From Marvania coccoides (Eukaryota > Chlorophyta > Trebouxiophyceae > Chlorellales > Chlorellaceae): a stretch of 64,000 nt of DNA. Below, one piece after another: positions 11,030 to 22,143 of this stretch; position 1 is the first letter of the stretch, and every line of letters starts with the position of its first letter. The DNA is taken from contig OY978097.1 of NCBI GenBank assembly GCA_963854735.1, positions 2,852,001 to 2,916,000 on the forward strand, written 5' to 3'. Position numbers and translations under genes: made by a program. The notes under the pieces are model-generated. The model was given only the letters and a program-made list of their open reading frames with translations. It did not search any database and was not told where the DNA came from.

Positions 11030-11833
11030 TCCTTGTTTGCCGCTCGTTTTCGTTGCTCCCAGGAAAATAAAATCAGAACTGGCGGTAGAAGGTCAAGTCT
11101 GGAGGGGATAGAAAAAACGCAGCTCGGCGCAGGCCAAGACGCAGAAACATACCAATAGAATAGTGGGATTTTATGCAGGTTATACTTTTGTTTACTCATT
11201 CGCTTGGCATGTGCATGCATTCCAGCAGCACAACCCTAACGGCAGGACGGCCAACAAAAAAGCCCGAACCCCCCGGTGAAGCCATGCCTGTTGTTGCGCT
11301 TTTTGAATGCCTGAGACCACGTGTGTTTTCTCGACCGCTCTTTGCAGGCCACCCTTTGTGGGGCGAGAAATAAGAAACCCTTCAAACACAGACTGGCCGG
11401 TACTTTTAATGAAATGACAATAGGAATAAATTCCCAGATTTTGCTTTGTTTTTCAGGTCAATGTTGACATGTATCGTCTATTCCTGGAGCTGGACTCCAC
11501 CAGCAGACCCAGGGCAGGCCACCCAGGGCAGGGGTATGCTCGGTACGCCTTCTTCTCTTCCTTTCGTTATCGCTCTCTTAAAAAAAATACAAGGGCAACA
11601 TTGCACCAAAAGTACCGTTCTGTCAAAACTCCCACGTCTTTTCATCTTACAGATTTCATGTTCAGCAGGAGAGTTTGTAAAGAGTAAAACCACCCCCCAA
11701 TTAATTAATATCCACGCACTCCTCCCTTCCAGCTCAATCTCTGCGCAGAAACGATGAATCGGCGGGCGCCTATGGCGAGATTACACATTTGATGATTAAT
11801 GATCACAATGTAGGTGCCCCTTCTCTCCGCTTT
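11030..11833. other. Convergent 3' spacer of RBM39 and uL4
   Basis: About 800 bases with no gene I can support. It holds both 3' UTRs. A reverse TGTAA (TTACA) at 11781-11785 lies 49 bases past the uL4 stop and may be its poly(A) signal. Confidence 0.4.
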
Positions 11834-13050
11834 TCAGGGCGTGTTAGAACACGGCTTGATGGGTTGCCGAAGCCGGCCAACCAGCGCATCCACGGCATCC
11901 CGAGTGATGACCAGGTGATCACGCTGCAGCAGGGAGTACACGTTCACGCCGATGGACGGCAGCACGTTCACCCAAGGCAGGTTGGCAACGCCCGTTCGCA
12001 TGTCGGAACTGCAAGAAATTGAAGTGAAACAAACACAGGGCAGGGGATATTATTAAAGATTGCTCAAGGTGAGGGGCCATAATGCAAGTAACCGGCTAGA
12101 GATGTGGAGATTCTTGCATAATGCCATTAAGATATGTAATAAAAAGGATCGCGATAGAAAAAAAACATAAACAAAAAACAGCGCTCACCCTCCGTCAAGG
12201 CCGTCGCTGTCCGAGTCCACCAGCACCACCGACCGCCGGGCCGCCCCCTCCAGCAGAGCGTCCAGGTGGCCGTCCATCGTCTTGGTTTTGTAGTCTGCAG
12301 GGCGTAGAGAATCCACCACAATGAGCCGGCGCTCCCAAGCCTTGGCGGACAGCGCGCACTTCAGTCCCAGCCGTCGGACCCGCTTCTGCAGCTTGTGCGC
12401 GTGGGAGCGGGGCACGGGGCCGTGCGCCACGCCTCCTCCCCTCCACTGAGGAGCTCGGATGGTTCCTGCTCGGGCCTTGCCGCTGCCCTTTTGGTTCCAG
12501 GGCTTGCGTCCACCGCCGCGCACCTCAGACCGCGTTTTTGTCTTGTGCGTGCCCTGCTGGCGCTTCGCCAGCTGCCATCGCACCACGCGGTGCAGAATGT
12601 CGCGGCGGATGGGCACATCAAACACGTCGCCAGCCAGAACGTACTCCCCTATTGGCTGCTTGTTGATGTCGTACAGCGGCACCGCAATGTCGCGCAGCTG
12701 GCCCTGCTCCTTGTGCTCGCTGGGGGGCAGCGGCGGCAGGTGGGTGGAGCCATCATCGCTGTCTTCAGCGAGCGCTGGCTGGGCAGCAAAAGAGCGCAGA
12801 GGGATGAGGCGCACCAGCTGCTGGGTGGCTGCGATGGAGGCGGGGGAGTTCAGGGAGGTGGTGCCCCGCAAAGCAGCCGCTTGTGAGCTCTGCAGACCCT
12901 GCAATTAGTTTTGAGAGGCGGAGGTCAGAGAGCGGAGCTCGATTTCCAGAGCCGATGAGCGCATGGGGGGCGTCAGCTGGTGCACACCGTTTCTAACGCT
13001 GCCAAACACAGCCTTCGGAGCAGCGGGCTGCCCGCTAGTTGTCGCAACAT
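11834..13050 (-). CDS. Organellar ribosomal protein uL4, probably mitochondrial
   Basis: Three exons: 13050-12988, 12898-12189, 12008-11834; 315 residues. Bacterial-type large-subunit protein with the L4 core VPIRRDILHRVVRWQLAKR, the loop rich in KTKTRSEVRGGGRKPWNQK and HGPVPRSHAHKLQKRVRRLG, ending in INVYSLLQ-like VNVYSLLQRDHLVITRDAV. I placed the start at an upstream ATG because the frame otherwise opens without one; the joined N-terminus MLRQLAGSPLLRRLCLAALE plus a later LVRLIPLRSFAAQP looks like a mitochondrial presequence. A plastid location is the alternative. The first intron has a CTAAT branch-point-like motif just before TTGCAG. Confidence 0.82.
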
Positions 13051-13308
13051 CGATCCTCGCCCCCAATTAATAAGAATTTAAGAGTGGTCTTTGTGAGTTG
13101 AGCGGGTGTTCAATGGCTGCAGCGAATGTATATGCGTGTTGATGCCTAATTGTCTTGTTTGTGGGCCAATCAGAAGGGGTTTATGGAGGAGTCGTGAATA
13201 ATTGACGTTTTCTTCGACCCAGAAAACGCAAGTTTTGCCGTCTTTAAGCGGCCCAGGCGCTCGAAAACCCCTCTTTCAACGTTTAATTTCGAGAGGCGAT
13301 CTGCAAAT
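13051..13308. promoter_or_regulatory. Shared promoter between uL4 and eS30
   Basis: 258 bases between divergent starts of an organellar and a cytosolic ribosomal protein gene. No defined box was recognised. Confidence 0.4.
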
Positions 13309-14040
13309 ATGGGTACGTGTCTGGGAGCTGGGGAAACTTGACGGCGGCCGATTTGGAGCAGCAAATGTGAAAAGGCAGCTTTGGAAAACAGCGTCAGCAA
13401 AAGGGGACCTATGTTATTTACAAGCTGTATGCGCTTGTTATTAATGGGCAGCGGCGGGAGGGAAGACAGCGACCAGCAAACTTGAATGCGATTTTTCAAT
13501 TGTTTTTGGGGAGAGCAGCCGATTGGCGGGCGCGGCAGCTTATATCACCGAACATTTTTGGCGTGGCATATTTGTGGGCCGGGCGTCGTGAAACTTTCAA
13601 CACCGAGGGACTCACCATTTTCTTTTGATTTATTTTTTGCAGGCAAGGTCCACGGCTCCCTCGCTCGTGCCGGTAAGGTGCGTGGCCAGACCCCCAAGGT
13701 CCCCCCTCAGGATAAGGCCAAGAAGCCCACAGGTCGCGCCCTCAAGCGCCTTAAATACAACCGCCGCTTCGTCAATGTTGGTGAGTTCATGTTCACCCAC
13801 CGCCTCTCATCTCTCTGGAGCGAACAGCATGACGGCTTATACGACGACATGCTTATTTTGTACTGTATCTCCCTTTTCGGCACCTCCAGCCCCTTTGCAA
13901 TAAGGGATTTGAATTAGCGTGCTTTTCACCATGGAGCTTTTCACCATTTAAAAACATGCCCTCTAACCCGTTTTTTCTCTCGTTTCTCTTGCTCTGCAGT
14001 GGTGGGCTTCGGCAAGAAGCGCGGCCCCAACAGCCAGTAA
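13309..14040 (+). CDS. RPS30: 40S ribosomal protein eS30
   Basis: Three coding exons: 13309-13312, 13643-13780, 14000-14040; 60 residues. The protein is the complete eS30 of the small ribosomal subunit: [39 protein letters not shown] and [13 protein letters not shown]. There is no ubiquitin-like FUBI fusion, as in plants and yeast. The first coding exon is only ATGG, followed by the donor GTACGT; the start is chosen because it gives MGKVHGS exactly as in the family. Confidence 0.95.
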
Positions 14041-14846
14041 ATGCGCAGCTCCCCAATTTTTTTTGAGCGCGTGGGCATGATGATGGCATAGCTAGCTGAC
14101 TGTCGAAATTATTGTAGAAATAATACCCTCTGTAACAGCGATTCGTTAAACTTTGGTCAGTGGGAGTTAGTACGGGAAAGGAAGGGCAGGAGCTGGGTGG
14201 TGCAGCCGAGGCGGCAAGCAAATTCTGGGGTGGTGGAAGAGGGGAAAACACAACGCGCGTGCATTTATTCACATATTAGGCAGGAGGTTAGGTATCCGCT
14301 CCTTGGGGGTTCGCAAAGCGCGAAAAAACTGCAATCTACACCATTTAACTGTAGAGAAAAAAAATCTCCCAGTATTTCTCCATCTCGTTTCCTTTTATTA
14401 AATTTTTATTTTGTTTTATCGGAGACCATGCAGCGCCCTGCCGTCACCGTGGAGCGCGTACAGAGGGACATGCAGCCTCCCACTCCGCTAAAAGCAGCAA
14501 AAAACCCTGCTCCCGCCCCCAAAAGCGACCCTCATAGCCCCCATAGTCCGGTCCGTGCTTCATAAATACGCAGTATTCGTGCAAAGTTGTCAATAGGTTT
14601 AAATTCCCATCCTTGTAATCCCTCCCCGCTGTGCAGCATTCCCCCCACTCCCCCAAAACCGGAGAAATGTGGCGCACTGGTGCCGCGACCTCCCATCAGT
14701 TCGGCTGGTTTAGGGTCTCTCCCTCCCAGCAGAACCCATCATCGCAAAAATAAGGGCTTGAATACGTTCTCCCTCCAAAAGTGGTGCATGCTGATGATAC
14801 GTTTTTTTAATACTCTGTTAAAACACATTTCAATGCATTCAATCAG
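14041..14846. other. Convergent 3' spacer of eS30 and the MED27-like gene
   Basis: About 800 bases with oligo-A and oligo-T tracts and no supportable gene. TGTAA at 14131-14135 is 91 bases past the eS30 stop and is a plausible poly(A) signal. Confidence 0.4.
14131..14135 (+). terminator. Putative TGTAA poly(A) signal of eS30
   Basis: TGTAA 91 bases downstream of the stop; matches the UGUAA signal used by many chlorophyte algae. Inference from position and recurrence in this window. Confidence 0.4.
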
Positions 14847-15867
14847 TTACATAGCAGCATGTTTCATCGCCGCCTCCCACAGCTGCCCCCATTCTGCGTT
14901 TTTGAATGGCTCAGTGCATGCCGGAACAATCGTTCCGCCAACGCCATTCTCAAGCAGCGTGCATCCTTGCTTCCGGGTCCTTAACGATGCCTGCACACAA
15001 AAAAACAATAAAATGTTGGTTTAGTCACGAACAGCCGTGCATGCAGCCAACAATTATGTTATTATTAATTAATTGAACTGTTTTTATCACTCACTGCGCA
15101 TCCTGCCAACCACACAAGCAGCAGCTCCAGAGCAGAGGCCCCTTCCTCGGCCCTCCGCTGTCCAAAGTGCAGCATAGCTGCGGTGGAGGTCGCTGTCAGC
15201 TGTCGGAACAGCGCCGATGGGCTTTTCATTGCAGTTCTTGACGTTAGCGAAGAGGAACCCACTTGAATGAAGGAAGGGGACGGCATGCTGCTTTCATTTT
15301 CTGGCGAATCCAGCAATACCGTGGCATAAAATACGTCTTTGTATTGAATCTGTAGTTGAGAAGGCTCTGCAGCAGCGGCGGCGGTAGTTGCAGCATGCGC
15401 TGCAGGGGAAGAAATGTTTATAGGGAGAAGGTCAGTCAGCGTGGTGACCAGGTCCTGGAGGGTAGTTGCAGGCGTCGGGGGAGGTGATGGCCCTGCGCCT
15501 GAGGCGCTCTGCTTGCGCCAAAGGGAGTCGACAAGGGAAGCCTCACGCGGCCCGATGCCAGCAAAAGATGCGCTGGCAGCGAGGAGGGGGTGGAGCTGGG
15601 CGGCAAGGGTTTCAAATGTTGTGACTGTGTCAGCAGCTTTCCGCACTTCATTCACAGGGATGACCCTATGACCGGCGGTGACTGGCGTGGAGTTGCTGAG
15701 CTCCCCCAAGATCGTATCGACCGTCGCCTCCAAAGCAGCCAGCTGCACGTTAATGCGTACATATTTTAGAATACCCACCATCTCTTGAATTGATCAATCA
15801 TTTACAGCAACAAGAAATTCACCTGGTCTTGTGCATTATTTAAATTTTGCATCGAAAGTTCGGTCAT
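14847..15867 (-). CDS. Mediator subunit 27-like protein
   Basis: Three exons: 15867-15823, 15742-15095, 14990-14847; 278 residues. MED27 is a tail-proximal subunit of the Mediator coactivator in the nucleus. The C-terminal third carries the match: SALFRQLTATSTAAMLHF, then LELLLVWLAG, corresponding to the family's F-x-x-V-T-x-H-A-x-x-A-L-L-H and the conserved W-L-x-S-Y segment, then CTLLENG and a second Cys in VPACTEPF. The first two cysteines of the MED27 zinc knuckle are not evident (the equivalent reads CAASLRTRKQGC). The N-terminal half is a predicted helix bundle plus a Pro/Ser/Ala-rich linker. The start exon MTELSMQNLNNAQDQ was chosen from a good GTGAAT donor and frame continuity. MED27 is my best assignment but conservation is confined to the C-terminus. 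Confidence 0.5.
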
Positions 15868-16092
15868 GGCGCAACCTCCTGGCGATCCAGATGATGGACC
15901 AAATAACGACACACTGCGTTTAAAAGCTCACATACCCTGTTTCAGCGAAAAACTCAGGTCAAATCTTTCTTGAAATTTTACAGCGGGCCTTTTAAAGTAA
16001 TACGCAGATGCCTCATTTTCCTTTACAAAAATTGGTTTAATTTTGTTCATACAGTCTTTCAGTTTCATTGGCAGGGCTCTGATTTAACAAAA
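15868..16092. promoter_or_regulatory. Shared promoter between the MED27-like gene and cytochrome b5
   Basis: 225 bases between divergent starts. A pyrimidine tract ending CATTGGCAG just before the cytochrome b5 ATG might be a 5' UTR intron acceptor. Confidence 0.4.
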
Positions 16093-16836
16093 ATGTCGGG
16101 AGAGACCACAGCCAAAGCCTACAGTTTGGAGGAGTGCAAGGAGCACACCACCGAAAAGAGCTGCTGGCTTGCGATCTACGGCAAGGTGTATGATGTAACA
16201 GATTTCCTGGATGAGCATCCAGGTCAGTTGTCAGCTGTAATTTGTCATGTGCTTAATCTTTCTGTACACATTGTGTGTTCTCAGCTTCTGACGCGCCTTT
16301 GGGTGTCCTTATCGCATTTCAGGTGGATATGACATCGTTGTGGCAGCTACAGGCGCGTGCATTCTCCTCCCAGAAGACCGACGCAACTGGGCTCTGCTTT
16401 TTTTCATTGGCTCTTCAAAGAATTTTCCCAACTGCGGCATTCCGTCGCTGATCAAAGAGACTGATAGCCTGCGCAATTTTATTTTTTTATGGTGCAGGCA
16501 AGGATGCCACAGAGGACTTTGACGAGATTGGCCACAGCAGCACCGCCAAGGAGATGCTCGAAAAGTATTTAATTGGCAATTTCTCGGTGCGTTTCTAGGG
16601 TAGCAGCTTCTTGAATTTGCTTCTGAAGGCATGTTCGCTTATCCACTCCTTTGTCTTTTTCTCAATTTATTTAATTTCAGGGAGGCGGTGCTGCCCGCAC
16701 CAAAAAGCCAATGTCGGCAGCAGCACTGGCAGCCAGCAGCAGCAAGAGCAGCCCCGTAGCGGCCCTGCTCAAGGCACTTCTACCCCTGATCCTCATTGTG
16801 TTGGGCATTGCGTTCTACCTGCAAGCAAAGGCATAA
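16093..16836 (+). CDS. Cytochrome b5, ER tail-anchored
   Basis: Four exons: 16093-16222, 16323-16352, 16498-16586, 16681-16836; 134 residues. Electron donor to ER desaturases and hydroxylases. The heme pocket is complete: DEHPGGYDIVV holds the first His ligand and [14 protein letters not shown] the second, with [10 protein letters not shown] between. A Ser/Ala linker is followed by one membrane helix ([19 protein letters not shown]) near the C-terminus, the standard tail anchor. The second exon is only 30 bases long and its downstream intron has a GC donor. Neighbour on the left is divergently transcribed. Confidence 0.95.
16353..16497 (+). other. GC-AG intron in cytochrome b5 with a weak donor
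   Basis: Exon ends GCTACAG and the intron begins GCGCGTGC, ending TGGTGCAG. Only this joins AATG to KDATEDF in frame, a segment conserved in cytochrome b5. The GT three bases further on changes the phase. The donor CAG|GCGCGT departs from the usual GCAAGT consensus. Confidence 0.7.
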
Positions 16837-17397
16837 TGGCAGGGGCAGCACTATCACCGGCCATGATTTAATAATGAAATTAACCCTCAGAAATCCCCAT
16901 TCATTGATTCATCATTCTCTGCATTTCTTTCTTCTGACTTGTAAATCTCGATGCGCTGACAATAAAGATGAGAGGCTTGAAAAGAGGACACTTGCTGGTA
17001 GCCTATTTTTTTTACTACGTGGTGAAAATGCAGTGAGTCTTACATTGAACAGCGGTAAAGCTCTCACATCCCTCGGGGCTCTCTCACTCAGGAATTCGCA
17101 GCTATTTGCGCTGTAAACTGTGGATGGCGGCGGCCGGAAAATCATTTCCAGCGCCCGACTGAATAGAATAGGAAACAACAATACAGGCGAGAGCACGGAC
17201 ACAAAGTTAAGCAGGACTGGCAGGAAGAAAACAGGTAGGTATGAATGGCTGAAAGAAATAACTGCCGCAGCAGGTTTTTGTTTTTAATTTTCAGCCAGTT
17301 CTTGCCGGCATTGAAAGAAGAAGAAAAAAAGATTAAGAAGAGGGGGGAAGAAAGAGAGAAATGGAAAAAAATCGATGCTTTCTTTCACGCGTAGATA
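16837..17397. other. Convergent 3' spacer of cytochrome b5 and the Ala/Lys-rich orphan
   Basis: About 560 bases, no gene seen. It carries both 3' UTRs and ends in a purine-rich stretch near 17320-17380. Confidence 0.4.
16940..16944 (+). terminator. Putative TGTAA poly(A) signal of cytochrome b5
   Basis: TGTAA 103 bases past the stop codon. Confidence 0.4.
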
Positions 17398-18570
17398 CTA
17401 CCGCGTGGGCATCTCGTTGTAGCGCGTCTTGTCCTTTCCTCCCGCCTTCTTCGCCCGGGCCTTGGCCTCAGCGGCCGCCACAGCAGCGGCGTTGGCAGCC
17501 GACTTCTTGCCAGCTGCCGCCTTCTTCTTCGCCAGCGCCGCTTTGGCGGCCTTCACCGCATCGATATCAACGGCAGGGCCGCCGGCCTCTGCTGCCTCGC
17601 CGCCCATGCCGTTGGTGGGCGCTGCCGCCGGCTCAGCAGGCGCAGCAGCGGCGGCCGGAGCCGCTTCCCCTTGCTTCTCCTTCTTGGCCTTCCGCTTGGC
17701 GGCCTTGCTTGAGGCAGCGGCGGTCTGGGCTGCCGCATCCGCTTCTTTCTTTGCTGCAGTCTCCAGCCCCAGCTCGCCCAGCAGCGCATCCAAATCCTCC
17801 AGCTCCTTCTTCTTCAGCTCTTCCCGCTCCTTCTTCGACAGCTGCGCGGGGGCGGCGGGCTTGGGCGCGGCCGCCTCTGCCGCAGCCTCTGGCTTCTTCT
17901 CGGCCTCTCCAGCTGCATCCTCTTCCTCCTCCTCGTCCTCTTCCTCGTGCTCGTCGTCGCTCTTTGCCAGCTCAATCCCCAGCTCTGCCTCGATGTCCAA
18001 GTGCAGGTCCTCCTGTTGCAGGAAAAAATGAAATTTAATAAAAGTAAAAACCAGAAAGATCTGCAATATTTCTTAGTACATTTAGGGGTAATGCGCTGGT
18101 TCTTGTGTACTACGCACGTGATACCCTTCGTCCTCGCTCTCCTCCTCAACTTCCTCCTCGCCCTGCATCATCGCCGCTCGCGCCTGAGCCTGACGGCCGG
18201 TAGGCGCTGCCTGAACGAGGAGAAATTAAAAAAAAATTGGAAGTTTAGAAGATGTTGGACCTTGCGAGAGGGTTAACTGGGTGAAATGTGGTCGAAGAAG
18301 CGTGCCAACAGCTGGGCCCTGTGCCTCTGCAATGCGCACCTGGTTCCAGCCTTCCTCAGCCTCCGCTGGGGCGTGGCCCTCCCATTCCTCCTCTGAGTCA
18401 TCTGCCCAGTTGCTCATGCCTGTGGCGGGGGCAGAGAAGATGGCTTTTTCAATTTCGGCGTGCTTGTCGACTTTGGGTTCCTGGGGCGCCTCCTCCTTGG
18501 TGTTCGATTTGGATTTGCTCGACTTCTTCTTCTGCAGCGCCGCGAAGATGTTCTTTGAGAGACCCGACAT
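17398..18570 (-). CDS. Acidic, Ala/Lys-rich conserved-looking protein of unknown function
   Basis: Three exons: 18570-18340, 18210-18118, 18012-17398; 312 residues, every junction in phase 0. I do not recognise the family. The N-terminus (MSGLSKNIFAALQKKKSSKS) is basic, then MSNWADDSEEEWEG and a Glu-rich middle (EEEVEEESEDEGYH), EDLHLDIEAELGIELAKSDD, a long acidic run, a charged helix LSKKEREELKKKELEDLDAL, an Ala/Lys-rich segment and the end GKDKTRYNEMPTR. The charged, helical, Ala/Lys-rich make-up resembles nucleolar or ribosome-associated factors, but that is inference only. I considered eIF3j and rejected it because its conserved motifs are missing. Confidence 0.75.
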
Positions 18571-18988
18571 TGTGATCGACGTTCTTGAATTAATGGGTAA
18601 CGAGGGGAAATGCGCTTTGGTCAGTTGACGTCTTCAATAAAATGTTTGATGGTTTTATGATGCGCCTAAATATAGGGTGGCAAGTGATTAACTAGCTGAT
18701 TCTACGAAACTGCGCGTAACACAGAAAGCGGTTGCTATTTAATGCGCGTCTCTACAGCCTTTATAATTTCCATATCCATCTCAGCAGCCAAAGGTGGAAA
18801 GTTTTCTCCCCTCTCTCCTGCCTCTTTCCCTCGACAGCTTGATTTTCAACAGACGGGTGGAGAAAAAGTACACAGTCATACGACTTTACAAAAACGCAAA
18901 AAAATAAATGCAGTTTCATGCTAATTTTATCTCTCTCAAAAAATTGTCCGCCCGGCCGCCGCCGCTGCTGTTCTCAGCTCCCTTCCGC
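18571..18988. other. Spacer between the Ala/Lys-rich orphan and the PEP/phosphate translocator
   Basis: Holds the orphan's promoter and the translocator 3' UTR, both minus strand. TTACA at 18886-18890 (TGTAA on the minus strand) is 99 bases past the translocator stop. Nothing else recognised. Confidence 0.4.
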
Positions 18989-20630
18989 TCATGCAGCCTT
19001 CTTCTTTTCCCCAGCGCGCTTCGCCTGCGAGTACAGGAACACGCCGCCCAGCGCTACCGCCGTTCCCATCGCGTTTTGGGCGCTCACCGGCGTGTTGAAC
19101 GCCATCACTGACGCCACGATCACCACCACCCGTTTCACGCAGTTCCCGACGGAGTGGGTGACGGGGGACACGCGCTGTAAGATCATGTAGGAGATCTGCT
19201 GGTAGGCGTGGAACATGAGACCCGCCACGAGGCCCTTGAAGAGAACGTCGTTGGGCATCGCGGAGACCACGGCAGGGGTCAGCTGCACGCCCTCCAGCGC
19301 CACCGCGAGCGGCGCCAACAGGAAGAACGACATGATGGTCAAAATGCTGAACAGGTTGATGTTGTCGAGCCCAGCTTTGCCTGCAGCAGCAGAGGACACG
19401 AATGGGAGGAGGGTGGTAGTGAAAGATATGCTGGTATTTAAAGTTAATTTAATGCAAAATGTAGAGAAATGTGTGCCTATACTGTTGATAATTGTAATAT
19501 ATACGAAAACACCCCATCACAACGCACCTTTCAGCATGAATTTCTTGGAGAGGACGTTTCTAGACTGGAAGGTGATGTTGGAGCCCAGGGCGGCCAGGAA
19601 ACCCGTCCAGTTGAACGACAACTCGGAGGTGGACGCCATCGCCACACCTCCGATGATGGGCAGCAGCGAGGCCACCACGAAGGCCGAAGGCTTGTCGCCC
19701 AAAAAAATGGCGCTCATGATGACACTGAAGAAGGGCTCCAGCGCTTTGACGGTGTGGGTGAAGGAGGGCGCTACGGCGCGGAGGGACACGTTGGTGAGCA
19801 CGTTGCCCAGCACGTGGATGCAGGCCAAAGGGGAGATGGACTTGAGTGCTCCCGGTTCAATTTTTGGGCGCTTTTGGATGCCTGTGATCCACATGAAGCC
19901 CGCGATGAGGCCACCCAGCGCGAACTGGATGGCGGTGCAGGTCATGGGGTAGGGGAAGGCCTTGAGCACCTGCTTGTTGTAGCTGCAAGAAATATTAAGA
20001 AAGAAAGAAGAAGACAAAGGAGCATGAGTGGCGGCGGGTGTGATCTATGAGTGGGCAAGAGGTAATTTATTGGTGGACAGCTAGATAGGTGCGTGTGTAA
20101 GGCTTACATGTTGAAGTAGACGTTGGCCGCATACCTGCACAGAAAAAAATAACAAAAGCGGCAGCGTAAAAAAAAAATCCAGTTCAGTTTTTAAAGAGAA
20201 AAAAATAGCCTCCCACCCCATCGGTATGCACCGCCTACTTACCAAGCCGCGAACAGCAGCCCCAACTTGGCCGTTTCCTTCCAGTCTTTGGACTCGTCGG
20301 CTGGCTCCGCTGGCTCCGGCATTGCGTCTACAGTGCAGCAGCACAGGGGTCAGCAGGGCACCGATTGGGGTCTAGGTGTACAAACGATGCGATTTTTGAT
20401 AAATGTACTAGCATACCTATCGCGGCCGCTCCAGCTCCCGCTTTGATTTCGATCGTTCGTCGTCTTTCGCGACCTGCCAGGTGTCGGAGGCCGCAATTTA
20501 GGCTCTTTATCGATCCAGTGAAGCATGTTTGTGATCGGAGAGGCCTTGTAGCCCCCAGATTCGGCTTTGTTGCCGACACCCTTTTTTGAGATTGCATGCC
20601 ACAGCTGGACAATTTTGTTGCTAGACTCAT
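18989..20630 (-). CDS. PPT: Plastid phosphoenolpyruvate/phosphate translocator
   Basis: Five exons: 20630-20417, 20327-20243, 20134-20108, 19982-19528, 19380-18989; 390 residues. It exchanges phosphoenolpyruvate for phosphate across the plastid inner envelope. The N-terminal ~80 residues are Ser/Arg-rich and look like a transit peptide. The carrier then shows [74 protein letters not shown] and [15 protein letters not shown], with the last two segments diagnostic for PPT rather than triose- or glucose-phosphate translocators. It ends Lys-rich. Exon 3 is only 27 bases and encodes the core of the first membrane helix. Confidence 0.93.
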
Positions 20631-21086
20631 TTTAGCCGGCGGCAGATATTCCTTATCGATTCATACACTTGTAAACTTGACAGAATTGAAATTAAAGTAG
20701 AAAACAACCCATTGTACATTATTCCCAGAGAAGGTGCTCCATCCTCCATCTTATAGGGGTCCACTTCGAATTTAGTTTGCAATCACTTTGCATGACAGCG
20801 ATATATAATGGCATTTATAGGCACAGTAGAAGCACGTAAACAGCGCCAACCAGGCGTTTTTCTCATCAAATCGTCAGTTCGCCTCATGGCATCGGCTTCA
20901 TGCATTATTTCATAAATGCATCATAAAATATCACGCATCACCCAGCGCCATCAATAGTTATACACGGAGGCGCCATGAAAATCACTCAGAATGAACACAA
21001 AATCCTTTAGTGAAGACTGGCATTATGCTATTTAAACAGTTTCGCTTATCTTTCATTATGCGCATGCAAAGCATCCCTACGCCCCT
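20631..21086. other. Spacer upstream of the PEP/phosphate translocator
   Basis: AT-rich with CGTCAG-like and CATGCATT-like words; promoter of the translocator and 3' UTR of the 133-residue orphan. No gene or RNA recognised. Confidence 0.4.
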
Positions 21087-21776
21087 CTAATCATCATCCT
21101 CGTCGTTTTTGAATCCACGCCACAGGCACAGCGCCGCCATCAGGGCCTGAATGATGTGTAATTAAATACACGAGCTTTGAGAATTTTGCATATTGACAAA
21201 AAAAAATCCTGTGTGCAAACAGCCAATTTTTCGAGTTTTTACCTGTCCAGCGGCAGAGCTGTAGCTAATGTCTTTCTTCTGCACCCCGTTTTCGGCGTTC
21301 ACCAGGTTCTGCAGGGCAGCCACTGTCCAGCAGGTCCCCGCCGTCTTCAGCATGTTCTTCTTGGCCTTGGGGGAGTCCTCAGAGATGGCCACCGTCATGG
21401 TGGCGGCGGAGGTGCAGCCCATCCCCATCCCCATCCAGCGCGCAGTGGGGTCGCTGTGGGAGACCTCCTTTTCCAGGTAGGTATTCTGAAGAGAAGGAAA
21501 AATAAAAAGGGAGCAAGGTGTCGCTAATATGTATGGGCGAGTCTTTGTCCATTTCTTCGGGAAAAAAACGGTGTAACGAAACAACCAACCCCTTTGGGGG
21601 CGATAAATCGGTGTACTAGACGTTCAACGTAAAAAATTGTGAGAGTCAGAGTATTGCTGTTCAGACTGAAACCTCACTTGGAAGTGGCTGGGCGCTATCC
21701 ACGCGTGCGCGGCATACGCAGAGGTGCCAATGGCGCTTAGTTTGAGCACCGTGTCATCGCTCAGCTCGAACTTCAT
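21087..21776 (-). CDS. Small membrane-associated protein of unknown function
   Basis: Three exons: 21776-21678, 21485-21243, 21146-21087; 133 residues ending in an acidic GFKNDEDDD. I do not recognise the family. Hydrophobic stretches occur around LKLSAIGTSAYAAHAWIA, the Gly/Met-rich MGMGMGCTSAATMTVAI, and KTAGTCWTVAALQNLVN, with a fourth near ALMAALCLW, so a bundle of three or four short membrane helices is possible. Splice sites are canonical and frame is kept throughout, supporting a real gene. Similar short multi-helix proteins are common in algal genomes but no function can be proposed. Confidence 0.7.
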
Positions 21777-22143
21777 CTCAGAAATGTGTTATTTGAACAA
21801 GAATTATTTCTCTCTTCAGCTCGCTTTTCGGCGCTTCCACCCTAGGACCCTTCAAAAAAGTCAATCGTTGAGCAAATTTGAATGAGTATAATTCAATAAA
21901 ACAGGGCCCCTCGTGAGTGCGAGACAAAAATTGCCAGGTCATCAATGTTGTTTGGGAGATCTATAGAAGAAAGTTGATATCTTACAGCAATGGTTATATA
22001 TTGGGCCTTAATTCATTCATCAAGCCGGACTAAAGAACCTCATTTATTCATTTGTTCATTTATCAAGCAGAAGAAAAAAATGGTTGCTGCCGCAGCGGCG
22101 CTGCGTTGCCTCTCTTATTTTTATTCTACCTTTCAATCACCCA
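21777..22143. other. Spacer between the small membrane protein and NMD3
   Basis: AT-rich; promoter of the small membrane protein gene and 3' UTR of NMD3. Nothing else seen. Confidence 0.4.

Noticed and set aside
17361..18038. Two long plus-strand frames opposite the Ala/Lys-rich orphan
   Set aside because: Low-complexity reflections of GCC/AAG codons; the minus-strand gene has three consistent exons.
17398..18570. Naming this gene eIF3j
   Set aside because: Acidic/Lys-rich look only; the conserved eIF3j blocks are not present.
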